A DNA stretch of 42,156 nucleotides, taken from NCBI GenBank assembly GCA_965365445.1, contig CBDUBS010000007.1:1-42156 (forward strand), read 5' to 3'. Source of the DNA: CBDUBS01 sp965365445. Lineage in GTDB: Bacteria; Bacteroidota; Rhodothermia; Rhodothermales; DASSAV01. The notes below the pieces were generated by a model. That model did not search any database, was not told where the DNA came from, and saw only the letters and a program-made list of their open reading frames with translations. The translations under genes were made by a program, and so were the position numbers. This document shows positions 1-7,232 of this stretch, in pieces; position 1 is the first letter of the stretch; the number at the start of each line of letters is the position of its first letter.

Positions 1-232
1 TCTTGGCGGCCTCGGCTTTGGTAAGATCGTCTTCCACTTCTTCACCGGCCTCATGCAATATGTCGGTCAGGATGCCGCCGCGTTCGGCCTCTACCTGAAA
101 CGTGGCTTTGTCCGACTCGACTACGGCGACTATTTCGCCTGCTTCTACCCTATCGCCTATAGCCTTCAGCCACTCGACCAGCGTGGCGGTAGGAATATCC
201 TGACCTACCTGTGGCATGATAATTTCGACCAT
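1..232 (-). CDS. 2-oxoacid dehydrogenase E2 component (dihydrolipoamide acyltransferase), N-terminal lipoyl domain, partial
   Basis: Partial gene: only the first 77 codons are in the window and the rest lies beyond position 1. The visible protein is a biotinyl/lipoyl domain. It begins MVEIIMPQVGQ, has the turn with the lipoylated lysine in VVESDKATF (family form ETDKA), and continues into the second half-barrel (GGILTDILHEAGEEV). It would carry the acyl group from the E1 subunits encoded just upstream and hand it to CoA. The ATG at 232 is the first start after the aldolase stop at 275; an AGGG lies about 14 nt before it. It is the fifth gene of the minus-strand operon. The reading of the domain is firm. 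Whether the complex is a pyruvate, branched-chain, acetoin or other dehydrogenase cannot be read from this part. Confidence 0.88.
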   Translation of the reverse strand, partial: MVEIIMPQVGQDIPTATLVEWLKAIGDRVEAGEIVAVVESDKATFQVEAERGGILTDILHEAGEEVEDDLTKAEAAK

Positions 233-274
233 ATCGGTAGTACGTTTCCCTATTCGTAGGTGTACCGGACGTGT

Positions 275-1153
275 TCAGTGAATCAAGCTCTGCGATTCGG
301 CGGCCTTACCCACCCCCCCAAACTGCGATATCTTTTCCGATACGAGCTGCTTAACAGCCTGATATTGCGCTTCGATCAACCGAAGCGGTTCGTAATCACC
401 TGGCTTTTCTCGGTGGTAATCGCAAAAGCTGTCGATGAATGTGTGCTTGAGATTGGTCGAAATATTGACTTTAGAACAACCCAACCGGATACATCGCTGA
501 ATGATCTCATCCGAAAGCCCTGTACCCCCATGCAAAGCAAAAGGAGTACTGACCTTTCGGCCCAGTTCTTCCAGCCGGTCGAATGCAATTCTTGGCTCGC
601 CCTTGTAAATACCATGCGCTGTGCCAATGGCAGGAGCAAAAACAGCCAGATCGAACGTTTCGCAAAAAGCAATGGCCTGTTCCACATTGACCAGGTGGGC
701 ATCCTCTTCATCCACCGAAATATCCTCCTCCACGCCGCCGATCGCTCCCAATTCAGCCTCGATACCTATCCCTCTCAATTCAGCCTGCTCATAAACGCGA
801 CGGGTAAGTGATACGTTGATTTCGTACGGTTTATCTGACGCATCGATCATTACGGAAGTCCAACCGTGATCCATGCAGGCCTCGATCATATCGAGGTCCT
901 TTCCGTGATCGAGATGAAGTGTTATTGGAACAGGCGTCCGATCAGCCAGGCTTTTCACCCACTCTGCCAGCGTTTCGAGACCCCAGTACCGTACAGTTTT
1001 CGCCGACATCTGAACGATTACGGGGGCATCCTGCTCGGTGGCGGCATCGATGATCGCTTTCGTACTGAGGTAATCCACCGGGTTGAAAGCTCCCACCGCA
1101 TAACCGGCCTGCCGAGCGGCGGCGAGAATGGGCTTCATGCTAAAGAGCGGCAT
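275..1153 (-). CDS. Class II ketose-bisphosphate aldolase (FbaA/GatY/IolJ family)
   Basis: A 292-aa zinc aldolase of the fructose/tagatose-bisphosphate family, which cleaves a ketose (bis)phosphate to DHAP plus an aldehyde. Visible family features are HLDHG at residues 80-84 (catalytic Asp82, zinc His83), GTAHGIYK with zinc His180, LHGGTG with zinc His208, and SKVNISTNL at 227-235 for phosphate binding. Length is normal. It sits between E1 beta (45-nt gap) and E2 (42-nt gap) and is surely co-transcribed with them, so it probably serves a dedicated catabolic route rather than glycolysis. Candidates are tagatose-type sugars, 6-phospho-5-dehydro-2-deoxy-gluconate of inositol breakdown, or another ketose phosphate. 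The family is certain; the substrate is inference and is left open. Confidence 0.9.
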   Translation of the reverse strand: MPLFSMKPILAAARQAGYAVGAFNPVDYLSTKAIIDAATEQDAPVIVQMSAKTVRYWGLETLAEWVKSLADRTPVPITLHLDHGKDLDMIEACMDHGWTSVMIDASDKPYEINVSLTRRVYEQAELRGIGIEAELGAIGGVEEDISVDEEDAHLVNVEQAIAFCETFDLAVFAPAIGTAHGIYKGEPRIAFDRLEELGRKVSTPFALHGGTGLSDEIIQRCIRLGCSKVNISTNLKHTFIDSFCDYHREKPGDYEPLRLIEAQYQAVKQLVSEKISQFGGVGKAAESQSLIH

Positions 1154-1198
1154 TGTAGTATCTTTTTAAATGGAAGGGAGCCGAAACGAACCCGGCGC

Positions 1199-2233
1199 CT
1201 ATCGGTAACGGCGAGTCATTTGGCGCGCGGTTCGGACAATCTGATCCTTAGAGGGAACGCAGGCTGCCTCCAGTTCGAGGTTATACGGAATGGGTGTATT
1301 CAAGCCGGCTACTATTTCGATTGGCGCATCCAGGTAATCGAATGCCTGAGCCTGGATGTACGAGGCGATATCCGATCCGACCCCGCCACGGCGCACCGCC
1401 TCCTGGACGATCATCACGCGCTGCGTTTTCCGTACCGACTTCAGGATCGTTTCGAGGTCAAGCGGCACGAGGGTGCGTGGATCGATTACTTCGACACTGA
1501 TTCCTTCTTCGGCCAATTCCGCGGCCGCCTCCAGGCTGCGCGGCATCATGTTGGACCATGCTATAAGTGTTATGTCGGCGCCCGGCCTCCGAACGACCGC
1601 ACTTCCAAAAGGAATGGTATAGGTTTCTTCGGGGACTTCACCTTCCGTCAGATACAACAGTTTGTGTTCCAGGAAAACAACCGGGGCGTCGTCCCGAATA
1701 GCCGTTTTCAGCAGCCCTTTGGCATCATAAGGAGTAGATGGCATTACCAGTTTTAACCCCGGAATATGATAGAACAGCGCTTCCAGGCTTTGGGAGTGTT
1801 GTGCTGCCACGCCGTTTCCGGTGCCTCCCTGAGTTCGCAGCACGAGCGGCACACGGGCCTGATCGCCTGTCATGAACGGCAGTTTGGCCGCCTGATTAAC
1901 GATCTGGTCCATGATGAGCATGGCAAAATCCACAAAAAGGATTTCGATTACCGGACGCATCCCCGTCAATGCGGCCCCTACGCCGGCTCCGGTAAAGCTC
2001 GCCTCAGCAATCGGCGTATCGAGGACCCGTTTGGGACCGAACTCGTCGAGCAGCCCGACCGTAACCTTGTATGACCCACCGCGCTCAGCTATGCCTTCGC
2101 CCATTACGAACACGGATGGATCATTCCGCATCTCCTCGGCCAACGCTTCCTGGAGAGCGTCGCGGTACATGATGACCCGGCTCGGTGATGCGGCGGAGAT
2201 TCTACCGTCCGAAAGCGCCGTTGACGTATTCAT
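1199..2233 (-). CDS. 2-oxoacid dehydrogenase E1 component, beta subunit
   Basis: A 344-aa transketolase-like protein (PdhB/AcoB/BkdB family) that completes the thiamine-diphosphate active site of E1 with the alpha subunit. Visible landmarks are the MGEGIAERGGSYKVT segment near residue 45, DTPIAEASFTGAGVGAAL with the conserved Glu that activates the cofactor, the AAQHSQSLEALFYHIPGLK loop with the active-site His, and the C-terminal swivel domain starting ITLIAWS. The ATG overlaps the alpha-subunit TGA (ATGA), so the two are translationally coupled. The aldolase follows on the same strand. The subunit assignment is strong. Acetoin dehydrogenase, pyruvate dehydrogenase and branched-chain E1 cannot be told apart by eye. 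Confidence 0.93.
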   Translation of the reverse strand: MNTSTALSDGRISAASPSRVIMYRDALQEALAEEMRNDPSVFVMGEGIAERGGSYKVTVGLLDEFGPKRVLDTPIAEASFTGAGVGAALTGMRPVIEILFVDFAMLIMDQIVNQAAKLPFMTGDQARVPLVLRTQGGTGNGVAAQHSQSLEALFYHIPGLKLVMPSTPYDAKGLLKTAIRDDAPVVFLEHKLLYLTEGEVPEETYTIPFGSAVVRRPGADITLIAWSNMMPRSLEAAAELAEEGISVEVIDPRTLVPLDLETILKSVRKTQRVMIVQEAVRRGGVGSDIASYIQAQAFDYLDAPIEIVAGLNTPIPYNLELEAACVPSKDQIVRTARQMTRRYR

Positions 2234-3201
2234 GCGTACACCTGCACTTCATTTAAAAAAGAATCCAAGGAAGGCTTCGGGCTGGCCTTGGCAAACTCTA
2301 CAGCGGCTTCCATTTCCTGCTCCACTTGCTGTTCGATCTCATCGACTTCCGCTTCGGTAGCACCTCCTTCTTCCATCAGGTACCGGCGCCCAACGACGCA
2401 CGGATCTTTGGCCATATAATATTCGACCTGCTCTTTCGGCATGTAGGCTCCCGGATCGTTAACATGATGACCCGCATGCCGGTAGGTAACCCCTTCAAGA
2501 AGTATTGGGCCTTTGCCGGAACGACACTTAGCCACCGCATCCCGGGTTGATTGGTATACCTCCAGTACATCGTTACCGTCGATGCGGTGGCTTTCTACAC
2601 CGTAGCCTTCACCTCGTCTGTACAGACGCGGCTCACGCGTCGACTGCTCGATCGGGGTAGAGACGGCATACTGGTTATTTTCGATCATGAAGATTACCGG
2701 CAGATCCCACATGGCTGCCAGATTGACACTCTCTCCAAAGGTCCCATGGTTTGCGGCTCCATCGGTGGTAAATACAATGGTCACTCGATCGTCGCCCCTT
2801 ATCCACGAACCCAGTCCGGCGCCCACACCAATAGGCATTCCGGCTCCCACGATCCCGTTAGCGCCGAGGTTGCCCGCTCGAACATCCGCGATGTGCATAC
2901 TGCCCCCCCGGCCTTTGCAATACCCGTCTGCCCGGCCGATAATCTCGGCGGTCATTTTTTTCAGGTCGGCCCCACGGGCAATGGAATGCCCGTGGCCGCG
3001 GTGCGTACTCACAATAAAATCGCGATCCTCCAGAGCGGCGCAGGCACCCGTCGCTATGGCTTCCTCACCGAGGTAGGGGTGGAGATATCCGCGAATCAGA
3101 CCCTGGCGGTATAGTTTGATACAACGGGTTTCAAAAACCCGTATGGTATACAGGATCCGATAAAGCTGAGAAAGGAACTGTTTGGAGTAATTAGTTTCCA
3201 T
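2230..3201 (-). CDS. 2-oxoacid dehydrogenase E1 component, alpha subunit
   Basis: A 323-aa thiamine-diphosphate-dependent dehydrogenase subunit (PdhA/AcoA family). It has the N-terminal helix LYRILYTIRVFETRCIKLYR, the HRGHGHSIARG loop, RGGSMHIAD and the cofactor-binding span from TDGAANHG (146-153) to ENNQY (174-178). The usual first residue of the GDG motif is Thr here (TDG), a mild deviation. Reading can be extended upstream to 3303, but that would bury 113 nt in the regulator gene. The ATG at 3201 has AGGA 6 nt before it and overlaps the regulator stop by 11 nt; ATG 3207 is the alternative. Overlaps at both ends show tight operon packing: regulator, alpha, beta, aldolase, E2. Confidence 0.92.
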   Translation of the reverse strand: METNYSKQFLSQLYRILYTIRVFETRCIKLYRQGLIRGYLHPYLGEEAIATGACAALEDRDFIVSTHRGHGHSIARGADLKKMTAEIIGRADGYCKGRGGSMHIADVRAGNLGANGIVGAGMPIGVGAGLGSWIRGDDRVTIVFTTDGAANHGTFGESVNLAAMWDLPVIFMIENNQYAVSTPIEQSTREPRLYRRGEGYGVESHRIDGNDVLEVYQSTRDAVAKCRSGKGPILLEGVTYRHAGHHVNDPGAYMPKEQVEYYMAKDPCVVGRRYLMEEGGATEAEVDEIEQQVEQEMEAAVEFAKASPKPSLDSFLNEVQVYA

Positions 3202-3934
3202 ACCCATCCTGCCTTCGGGCAGACACCGTGAATTGGTATTGATCTCCGCGGTAAAGCGACTCTTCAATTTCCAGGATGAGGTCCCGGCCACAGAACGTGA
3301 CACCTTCTACCAAAAAGGCAGGGGTTGCCTCGTGTAGTTCAAACAAATCCAGCAACGCTTTCTGGTCGAGGATCACCGTTGAGAGAACCTGTTTTACCTC
3401 GGTCAGCAGCAGTCCGTAGCTTTTTTCGTACAGATCATACAGGGAGGCCTCCAGGTTGTGCTCCGATATACTCGGACACAGGCGTGCAGATATGTAGCGG
3501 GTTTCTTCCATTATCGGGATACCGTCAGCAAGCCGGAGCCGTTCGATGACGTAAACCGGACCGGGCATATGGTACTGGTGGCCTCCTATATCTAGTGTGC
3601 GGCCTGTCTGACGGGTTCGTACCCCGAGCAACTTCGTCTCGGGATGGCGCCCGGCCTCTACCATGTTACGTGTGAATCCAAGGATTCGATCGACAGACCT
3701 ACCTACCCGCTTATCCTCCACCACTGTGCCCTTCCCCTTGATACGGCGCACCCATCCTGCTCGCTCGACCTCCTGCAGGGCGCGGCGAGCCGTTGTGTTG
3801 CTGACCCGGTACGTGGTGATAATATCGTTTTCCGACATCGCCATATCACCGGCAGCCAACGCGCCACTCGTTATACTGGCGATAATCTCTCGGCTGATTT
3901 GCAGGTATTTGGGTACAGTCTCGGCGCCTTTCAT
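3191..3934 (-). CDS. GntR-family transcriptional regulator, HutC/FarR (UTRA) type
   Basis: A 247-aa repressor-type protein. The N-terminal winged helix-turn-helix (about residues 8-75) reads VPKYLQISREIIASITSGAL, then SENDIITTYRVSNTTARRAL and a wing GWVRRIKGKGT. The C-terminal half has UTRA-domain features (RILGFTRNM, YVIERLRLADGIPIMEETRY, and a C-terminal YQFTVSARR), which bind a small-molecule effector, often a sugar phosphate or acid. It is the first gene of the aldolase/E1/E2 operon and so probably controls it, releasing the operator when the substrate is present. A GTG at 3958 would add 8 residues; ATG 3934 was chosen. Two palindromes with the same GTGCAC core lie immediately upstream, one overlapping the longer start. 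Confidence 0.92.
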   Translation of the reverse strand: MKGAETVPKYLQISREIIASITSGALAAGDMAMSENDIITTYRVSNTTARRALQEVERAGWVRRIKGKGTVVEDKRVGRSVDRILGFTRNMVEAGRHPETKLLGVRTRQTGRTLDIGGHQYHMPGPVYVIERLRLADGIPIMEETRYISARLCPSISEHNLEASLYDLYEKSYGLLLTEVKQVLSTVILDQKALLDLFELHEATPAFLVEGVTFCGRDLILEIEESLYRGDQYQFTVSARRQDGYGN

Positions 3935-3950
3935 ATCGAAACAACAAACG

Positions 3951-3960
3951 TTGTGCACAA
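3951..3960. promoter_or_regulatory. Palindrome TTGTGCACAA, candidate operator of the GntR regulator
   Basis: A perfect 10-bp palindrome 16 nt upstream of the regulator ATG. It has the same GTGCAC centre as the larger palindrome at 3968-3981, and the two centres are 19 bp apart, close to two helical turns. Two dyads of the same core just before an autoregulated GntR gene suggest paired binding of dimers. This is inference from symmetry only. Confidence 0.45.
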
Positions 3961-3967
3961 TGAGCTT

Positions 3968-3981
3968 CTTAGTGCACTAAG
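3968..3981. promoter_or_regulatory. 14-bp perfect palindrome CTTAGTGCACTAAG, candidate GntR operator
   Basis: Perfect dyad symmetry over 14 bp, 34 nt upstream of the regulator start and at the head of the E1/aldolase/E2 operon. A further TTAGTG half-site lies at 3997-4002. Position and symmetry fit an operator for the HutC/FarR-type regulator. The operon promoter must lie in the same stretch, so binding here would block transcription. Confidence 0.55.
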
Positions 3982-3999
3982 TAATCACAAAGATGATTA
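3982..3999. promoter_or_regulatory. Inverted repeat TAATCA-N6-TGATTA upstream of the GntR operon
   Basis: Perfect 6-bp inverted repeat with a 6-nt spacer, directly abutting the 14-bp palindrome and on its promoter-distal side for the minus-strand operon. It is AT-rich and could be a second protein site or part of the promoter. Sequence-only evidence. Confidence 0.3.
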
Positions 4000-4052
4000 G
4001 TGTCAAGGGTCTGAGAAGTTATTTTGCCCTGCCTGAAGATTAAATGGAAATA

Positions 4053-4063
4053 CCCCTGCGGGG
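4053..4063 (-). terminator. Short GC hairpin after the AI-2E permease gene
   Basis: CCCC-TGC-GGGG hairpin 10-20 nt past the stop of the minus-strand permease gene, followed on that strand by TATTTCCATTT. The stem is only 4-5 bp and the U-tract is interrupted, so it is a weak terminator at best. Confidence 0.3.
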
Positions 4064-4073
4064 GCGGTCATGG

Positions 4074-5204
4074 CTACAGAGAATCAACCGGGGGTATGGA
4101 GTGATCGTCCGGAGGTGTAGGCGAGGGTTCGGAAAGGATCAAAGACGGGTGAGCATCATCCAGTGGAGCGTACTCCTCCTGAAACATGTCCCAAACCGAT
4201 AGGAAAAGGGCCGCAATTATGGGGCCGATGACGAAGCCGGATATGCCGAACACGGTAAGGCCGCCGAGCGTAGCGATGAGAACGAGGTAATCGGGCATTT
4301 TCGTATCGCGGCCTACGAGAATGGGGCGAAGCAAATTGTCCACGAGGCCAATCAGGAGGGTCCCGCCGGCTATCAGAATCACCCCCTTTACGACGCTTCC
4401 GATAGCGATGAGATACATGGCCGCCGGGAACCATATGAGGGCGGAACCAATGGCGGGGAGGAGCGAAAGCACGGTCATCAGCACACCCCAGAGAACGGGC
4501 GCCCCGATACCCAGTATCCAGAAAAGCAGTCCTCCAAGGCTTCCCTGCACTACGGCAACCACCAGGGTGCCTTTGATAGTCGCCCGCGACACTTCCGCAA
4601 ATTTGGTGAATAGCCGCCGCTCTCGCTCATCGCCCAGAGGCAGCGCTCGAACCAGTGTACTCATGAGTTGTTCGGCGTCGCGGATGAGAAAGTACAGAAC
4701 GTACAACATGATGAAGGACAGCGCCGTAAACCGGACGGCGTTGGAGCCTACACTGAGCGCCTGCGAAGCCAGGTACTGGCTTACGGCTACGGCTGCGCTG
4801 GAGAGATTCTCGCGGATGTTGTTCAGATCGATGCCGGCCCGTTCCGCAAGGTCGCGTACAAGTGGAAGGGTCGATTCGACATAGTCGATCTGTGCCTGAA
4901 AGTCGATTTCTCCTTCTGCGATTCGTGTATAAACGTGCAGGATTTCCCGCGACACCGCCATCCCGATGAGCGAAAGAGGAATGATGACAATGAGGATGAT
5001 GCTGAAAATCGTCATGGCGGACGCCAGACCCCTGCTGTTGCGAAGCCGACCCTGCCATTTTTTTCTCAGCGGGTAAAAGATGACGGCCAGGACGACGGCC
5101 CAGAACAGGGGGTGTAGCAGATCCCTGATGAGGATGAAGAACAGAAGTGAGGACAGAACGAGGAGAATGACGAAAAATGCATTCTGTACCGTTTTGATGC
5201 GCAT
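4074..5204 (-). CDS. AI-2E family transporter (PerM/YdiK-like permease)
   Basis: A 376-aa polytopic inner-membrane protein of the AI-2E/PerM family. It opens with paired hydrophobic helices (NAFFVILLVLSSLLFFILI, then LFWAVVLAVIFYPL), has a soluble helical insert around residues 95-175, and ends with the family's C-terminal helices, including LVDNLLRPILVGRDTKMPD and FGISGFVIGPIIAALFLSVW. Members export small solutes or ions; only a few have been linked to autoinducer-2, so the name should not be read as quorum sensing. The open frame extends to 5279, but that overlaps the upstream gene and relies on a GTG. The ATG at 5204, 32 nt after that gene's stop, gives the family-like N-terminus. Probably co-transcribed with the asparagine-synthetase-like gene; a functional link is unknown. 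Confidence 0.87.
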   Translation of the reverse strand: MRIKTVQNAFFVILLVLSSLLFFILIRDLLHPLFWAVVLAVIFYPLRKKWQGRLRNSRGLASAMTIFSIILIVIIPLSLIGMAVSREILHVYTRIAEGEIDFQAQIDYVESTLPLVRDLAERAGIDLNNIRENLSSAAVAVSQYLASQALSVGSNAVRFTALSFIMLYVLYFLIRDAEQLMSTLVRALPLGDERERRLFTKFAEVSRATIKGTLVVAVVQGSLGGLLFWILGIGAPVLWGVLMTVLSLLPAIGSALIWFPAAMYLIAIGSVVKGVILIAGGTLLIGLVDNLLRPILVGRDTKMPDYLVLIATLGGLTVFGISGFVIGPIIAALFLSVWDMFQEEYAPLDDAHPSLILSEPSPTPPDDHSIPPVDSL

Positions 5205-5236
5205 GGATATAGCAGGTTTAGGTAACCGGATAGGGA

Positions 5237-6934
5237 TCAACTCAGGCCGCGCCGCCAGATCTCGAAAGAAAGCCACCAATCCAGTTCGGCGGCCAGGTGC
5301 TTCTCACCACGATAAAAGCGTGCTATTCTGGACTGCAAGAGTTTGTAATCATAGTGGGCAAAGGAACGCGCCGAACTGGAATTTGCCAGATCCTGTACGT
5401 AGTCGCGCAAAAAAAATAACAGGTCCGTGCGAAAGGTATCCCTATGCGACAGCCCGAGCTGGTTTTTGAACTGCACCCAGGGTGTGACTGCAAGTGAGGG
5501 CAAGGAATAGGGGTAGGTTGTGTTCCCTTTCACAAGGGGAAATCGCTGGAGACGGGGCGTCAGGGTACGGATGGTATGTCGGTACAGACGTCCGTTTCGG
5601 CGCGATTCCAGAGGAGTGTGAAGTACGGCCCGGATGAAGGAGGGTTGGGCAAAGGGCATGTAGTTGACGATGATCCCGTCGAGTCGCGCCTGCTCGAGGC
5701 CGGAAAGGTTGGGAAACCGGCTCCGTACGGCGAACAGGTCGGCCTTGTGCGCATCGCTAACCCCGGCCGGCAGGGTATCGAGAAATGCGTCCAACTCCGA
5801 TTCGAGCCCCTGGCGCATCTGTAAGGTCGTGTCGGGAGTAAACAGGTTGGCGCGGTGAAAAAGTACATGAGGGAGAATACCTGAAGCCGCGCTTCGATGG
5901 AATGATCCGCGCCGGAGCAGCCGATTGAGGTACCGCCTCCGTCCAATTTCCCCCATACCGCCGTCAATCATCACCAAACCTTGTTCATGGAGCGGTTCAT
6001 AAGGCCCCATACGTAAGGCGGCGGATGCCGGAGACGCCGCGTTTTTTTGGCAGGCGAGGGTTTCGATGCGTTCGATGACCTCGTGTATGTTTTCGGAGCC
6101 GAGCTGTAAGCGCCGGCGCCGGATTCCCTCCGACCGGGCTATTTGCTCTGAGAGAACTACGTCCGGGTCGTCCGGCGCCCCGAATACGTGCGTCTGGAAG
6201 CTTCGCCCCCGATCCAGCAACAGGGCGAGCAGAAGCCGGGAATCGAGACCGCCGGAGAGCCCCAGGGTTAACCCGGTGCGTTCTGCAAGTTCCGGCCAGG
6301 TAAAGGCCCGTAGCAGATCAACCGGATCCTCTTGCGCCGCCGGGCCGGGTTCAAACGGTGTGGAGTGCAGGTGGAGCCCTTCAGGCGTGCAAGTCAACAG
6401 GCCGCCGGGTCCCAATCGTTCGATGCCGCGCAGCAAACTGCGCGGCTCGAACTGGTTCATTCCCATCCAGTAGCTTCCGAAACTCGAAAAGTCGATCTCG
6501 GAAATGCCGGAGGCTCTTGCAATCCAATCAAGGCGCGTGGATAACAGGGTACGGTCCTCCATACGGACTGCGTACAGCGTGCGCATACCGAGTGCATCGG
6601 TAAAGGCATCGATGCGGTCGTGGGTACATCGAACGCCAACAAAATGCCCGTCCAGGGTATCCATGCCGGACGCGCCCGTCGAAAAGCGCTCCGCCCAATC
6701 GCCCTCCAGCAGAAAAGCCACCCCCCCACCGTCGCGCTTTATCCCCAGACCTGCGATAACCCAGCATCCCTCCTCCTTTCCTTTCAGCTTGCCCGAGAGA
6801 CACGTATCGGGTAACCCGCCCGCTGCCATGTATAGCGTCGGGCTTCGGTAAAGGTGAATCGGTTTAGCATGGTGCAAGGCATAATCCATCTCACCGATGG
6901 CATCGTGCGCCAGGGCCGCAAATATCCAGCTCAT
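5237..6934 (-). CDS. Asparagine-synthetase-like protein with degenerate glutaminase domain
   Basis: A 565-aa protein with the two-part layout of asparagine synthetase B. Residues 1-140 resemble the Ntn glutaminase domain (LDGHFVGVRC, then DALGMRTLYAV and LLSTRLDWIA) but begin MSWIFAAL, lacking the Cys2 nucleophile, so glutamine hydrolysis is unlikely. Residues about 205-565 are the ATP-pyrophosphatase synthetase domain, with PP-loop LSGGLDSR at about 226-233. It would adenylate a carboxylate and use ammonia or another amine. The same architecture is found in beta-lactam synthetases, lasso-peptide cyclases and surface-polysaccharide amidotransferases. No lasso precursor or protease was seen nearby. 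The frame opens further up to a TTG at 6979; ATG 6934 is preferred because the domain begins there. Next gene on the strand is the AI-2E permease, 32 nt on. Confidence 0.82.
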   Translation of the reverse strand: MSWIFAALAHDAIGEMDYALHHAKPIHLYRSPTLYMAAGGLPDTCLSGKLKGKEEGCWVIAGLGIKRDGGGVAFLLEGDWAERFSTGASGMDTLDGHFVGVRCTHDRIDAFTDALGMRTLYAVRMEDRTLLSTRLDWIARASGISEIDFSSFGSYWMGMNQFEPRSLLRGIERLGPGGLLTCTPEGLHLHSTPFEPGPAAQEDPVDLLRAFTWPELAERTGLTLGLSGGLDSRLLLALLLDRGRSFQTHVFGAPDDPDVVLSEQIARSEGIRRRRLQLGSENIHEVIERIETLACQKNAASPASAALRMGPYEPLHEQGLVMIDGGMGEIGRRRYLNRLLRRGSFHRSAASGILPHVLFHRANLFTPDTTLQMRQGLESELDAFLDTLPAGVSDAHKADLFAVRSRFPNLSGLEQARLDGIIVNYMPFAQPSFIRAVLHTPLESRRNGRLYRHTIRTLTPRLQRFPLVKGNTTYPYSLPSLAVTPWVQFKNQLGLSHRDTFRTDLLFFLRDYVQDLANSSSARSFAHYDYKLLQSRIARFYRGEKHLAAELDWWLSFEIWRRGLS

Positions 6935-7016
6935 GGGGTTCTGGGGTGGAAGATTCCGTAGCCGGGTTGAGGAGATCAATATACGGGGTTGAGCCGAGGT
7001 AACTTCTTGGCCGGTC

Positions 7017-7056
7017 GGCGTGCCAATGGTTTATATGGCGTGCCAATGGTTTATAT
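7017..7056. repeat. Perfect tandem duplication of a 20-bp unit (GGCGTGCCAATGGTTTATAT)
   Basis: Two head-to-tail identical 20-bp copies in the gap between the divergent asparagine-synthetase-like and TonB-receptor genes. The AT-rich TTTATAT end could be part of a promoter. It may be a regulatory double site or a recent slippage duplication. Confidence 0.85.
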
Positions 7057-7232
7057 GATGGGCAGTCATCATGAAAACCGGGGAGGCGGATGCCGGAAAG
7101 AGGATTCTTCGTTCAGCTGCGGGCATCGACTACATCCATTTTCGATTGATTCGAAGGAAACAGATATTTCTTTCGGCGCGCCGTACCGATATTCCGATGC
7201 TTTTCTTCGCGCTAAGCTTTGTGTCGTCGGTT

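Noticed and set aside
866..1756. Plus-strand open frame (about 296 codons) opposite the aldolase and E1 beta
   Set aside because: Overlaps two certain genes on the other strand and has no recognisable domain.
4074..5204. Quorum-sensing exporter role for the AI-2E-family protein
   Set aside because: The family name comes from few members; no LuxS or other AI-2 gene is present, so only permease is claimed.
5237..6934. Lasso-peptide cyclase
   Set aside because: The missing nucleophile and synthetase domain fit, but no precursor, leader-binding protein or leader peptidase was found nearby, so only the wider family is claimed.
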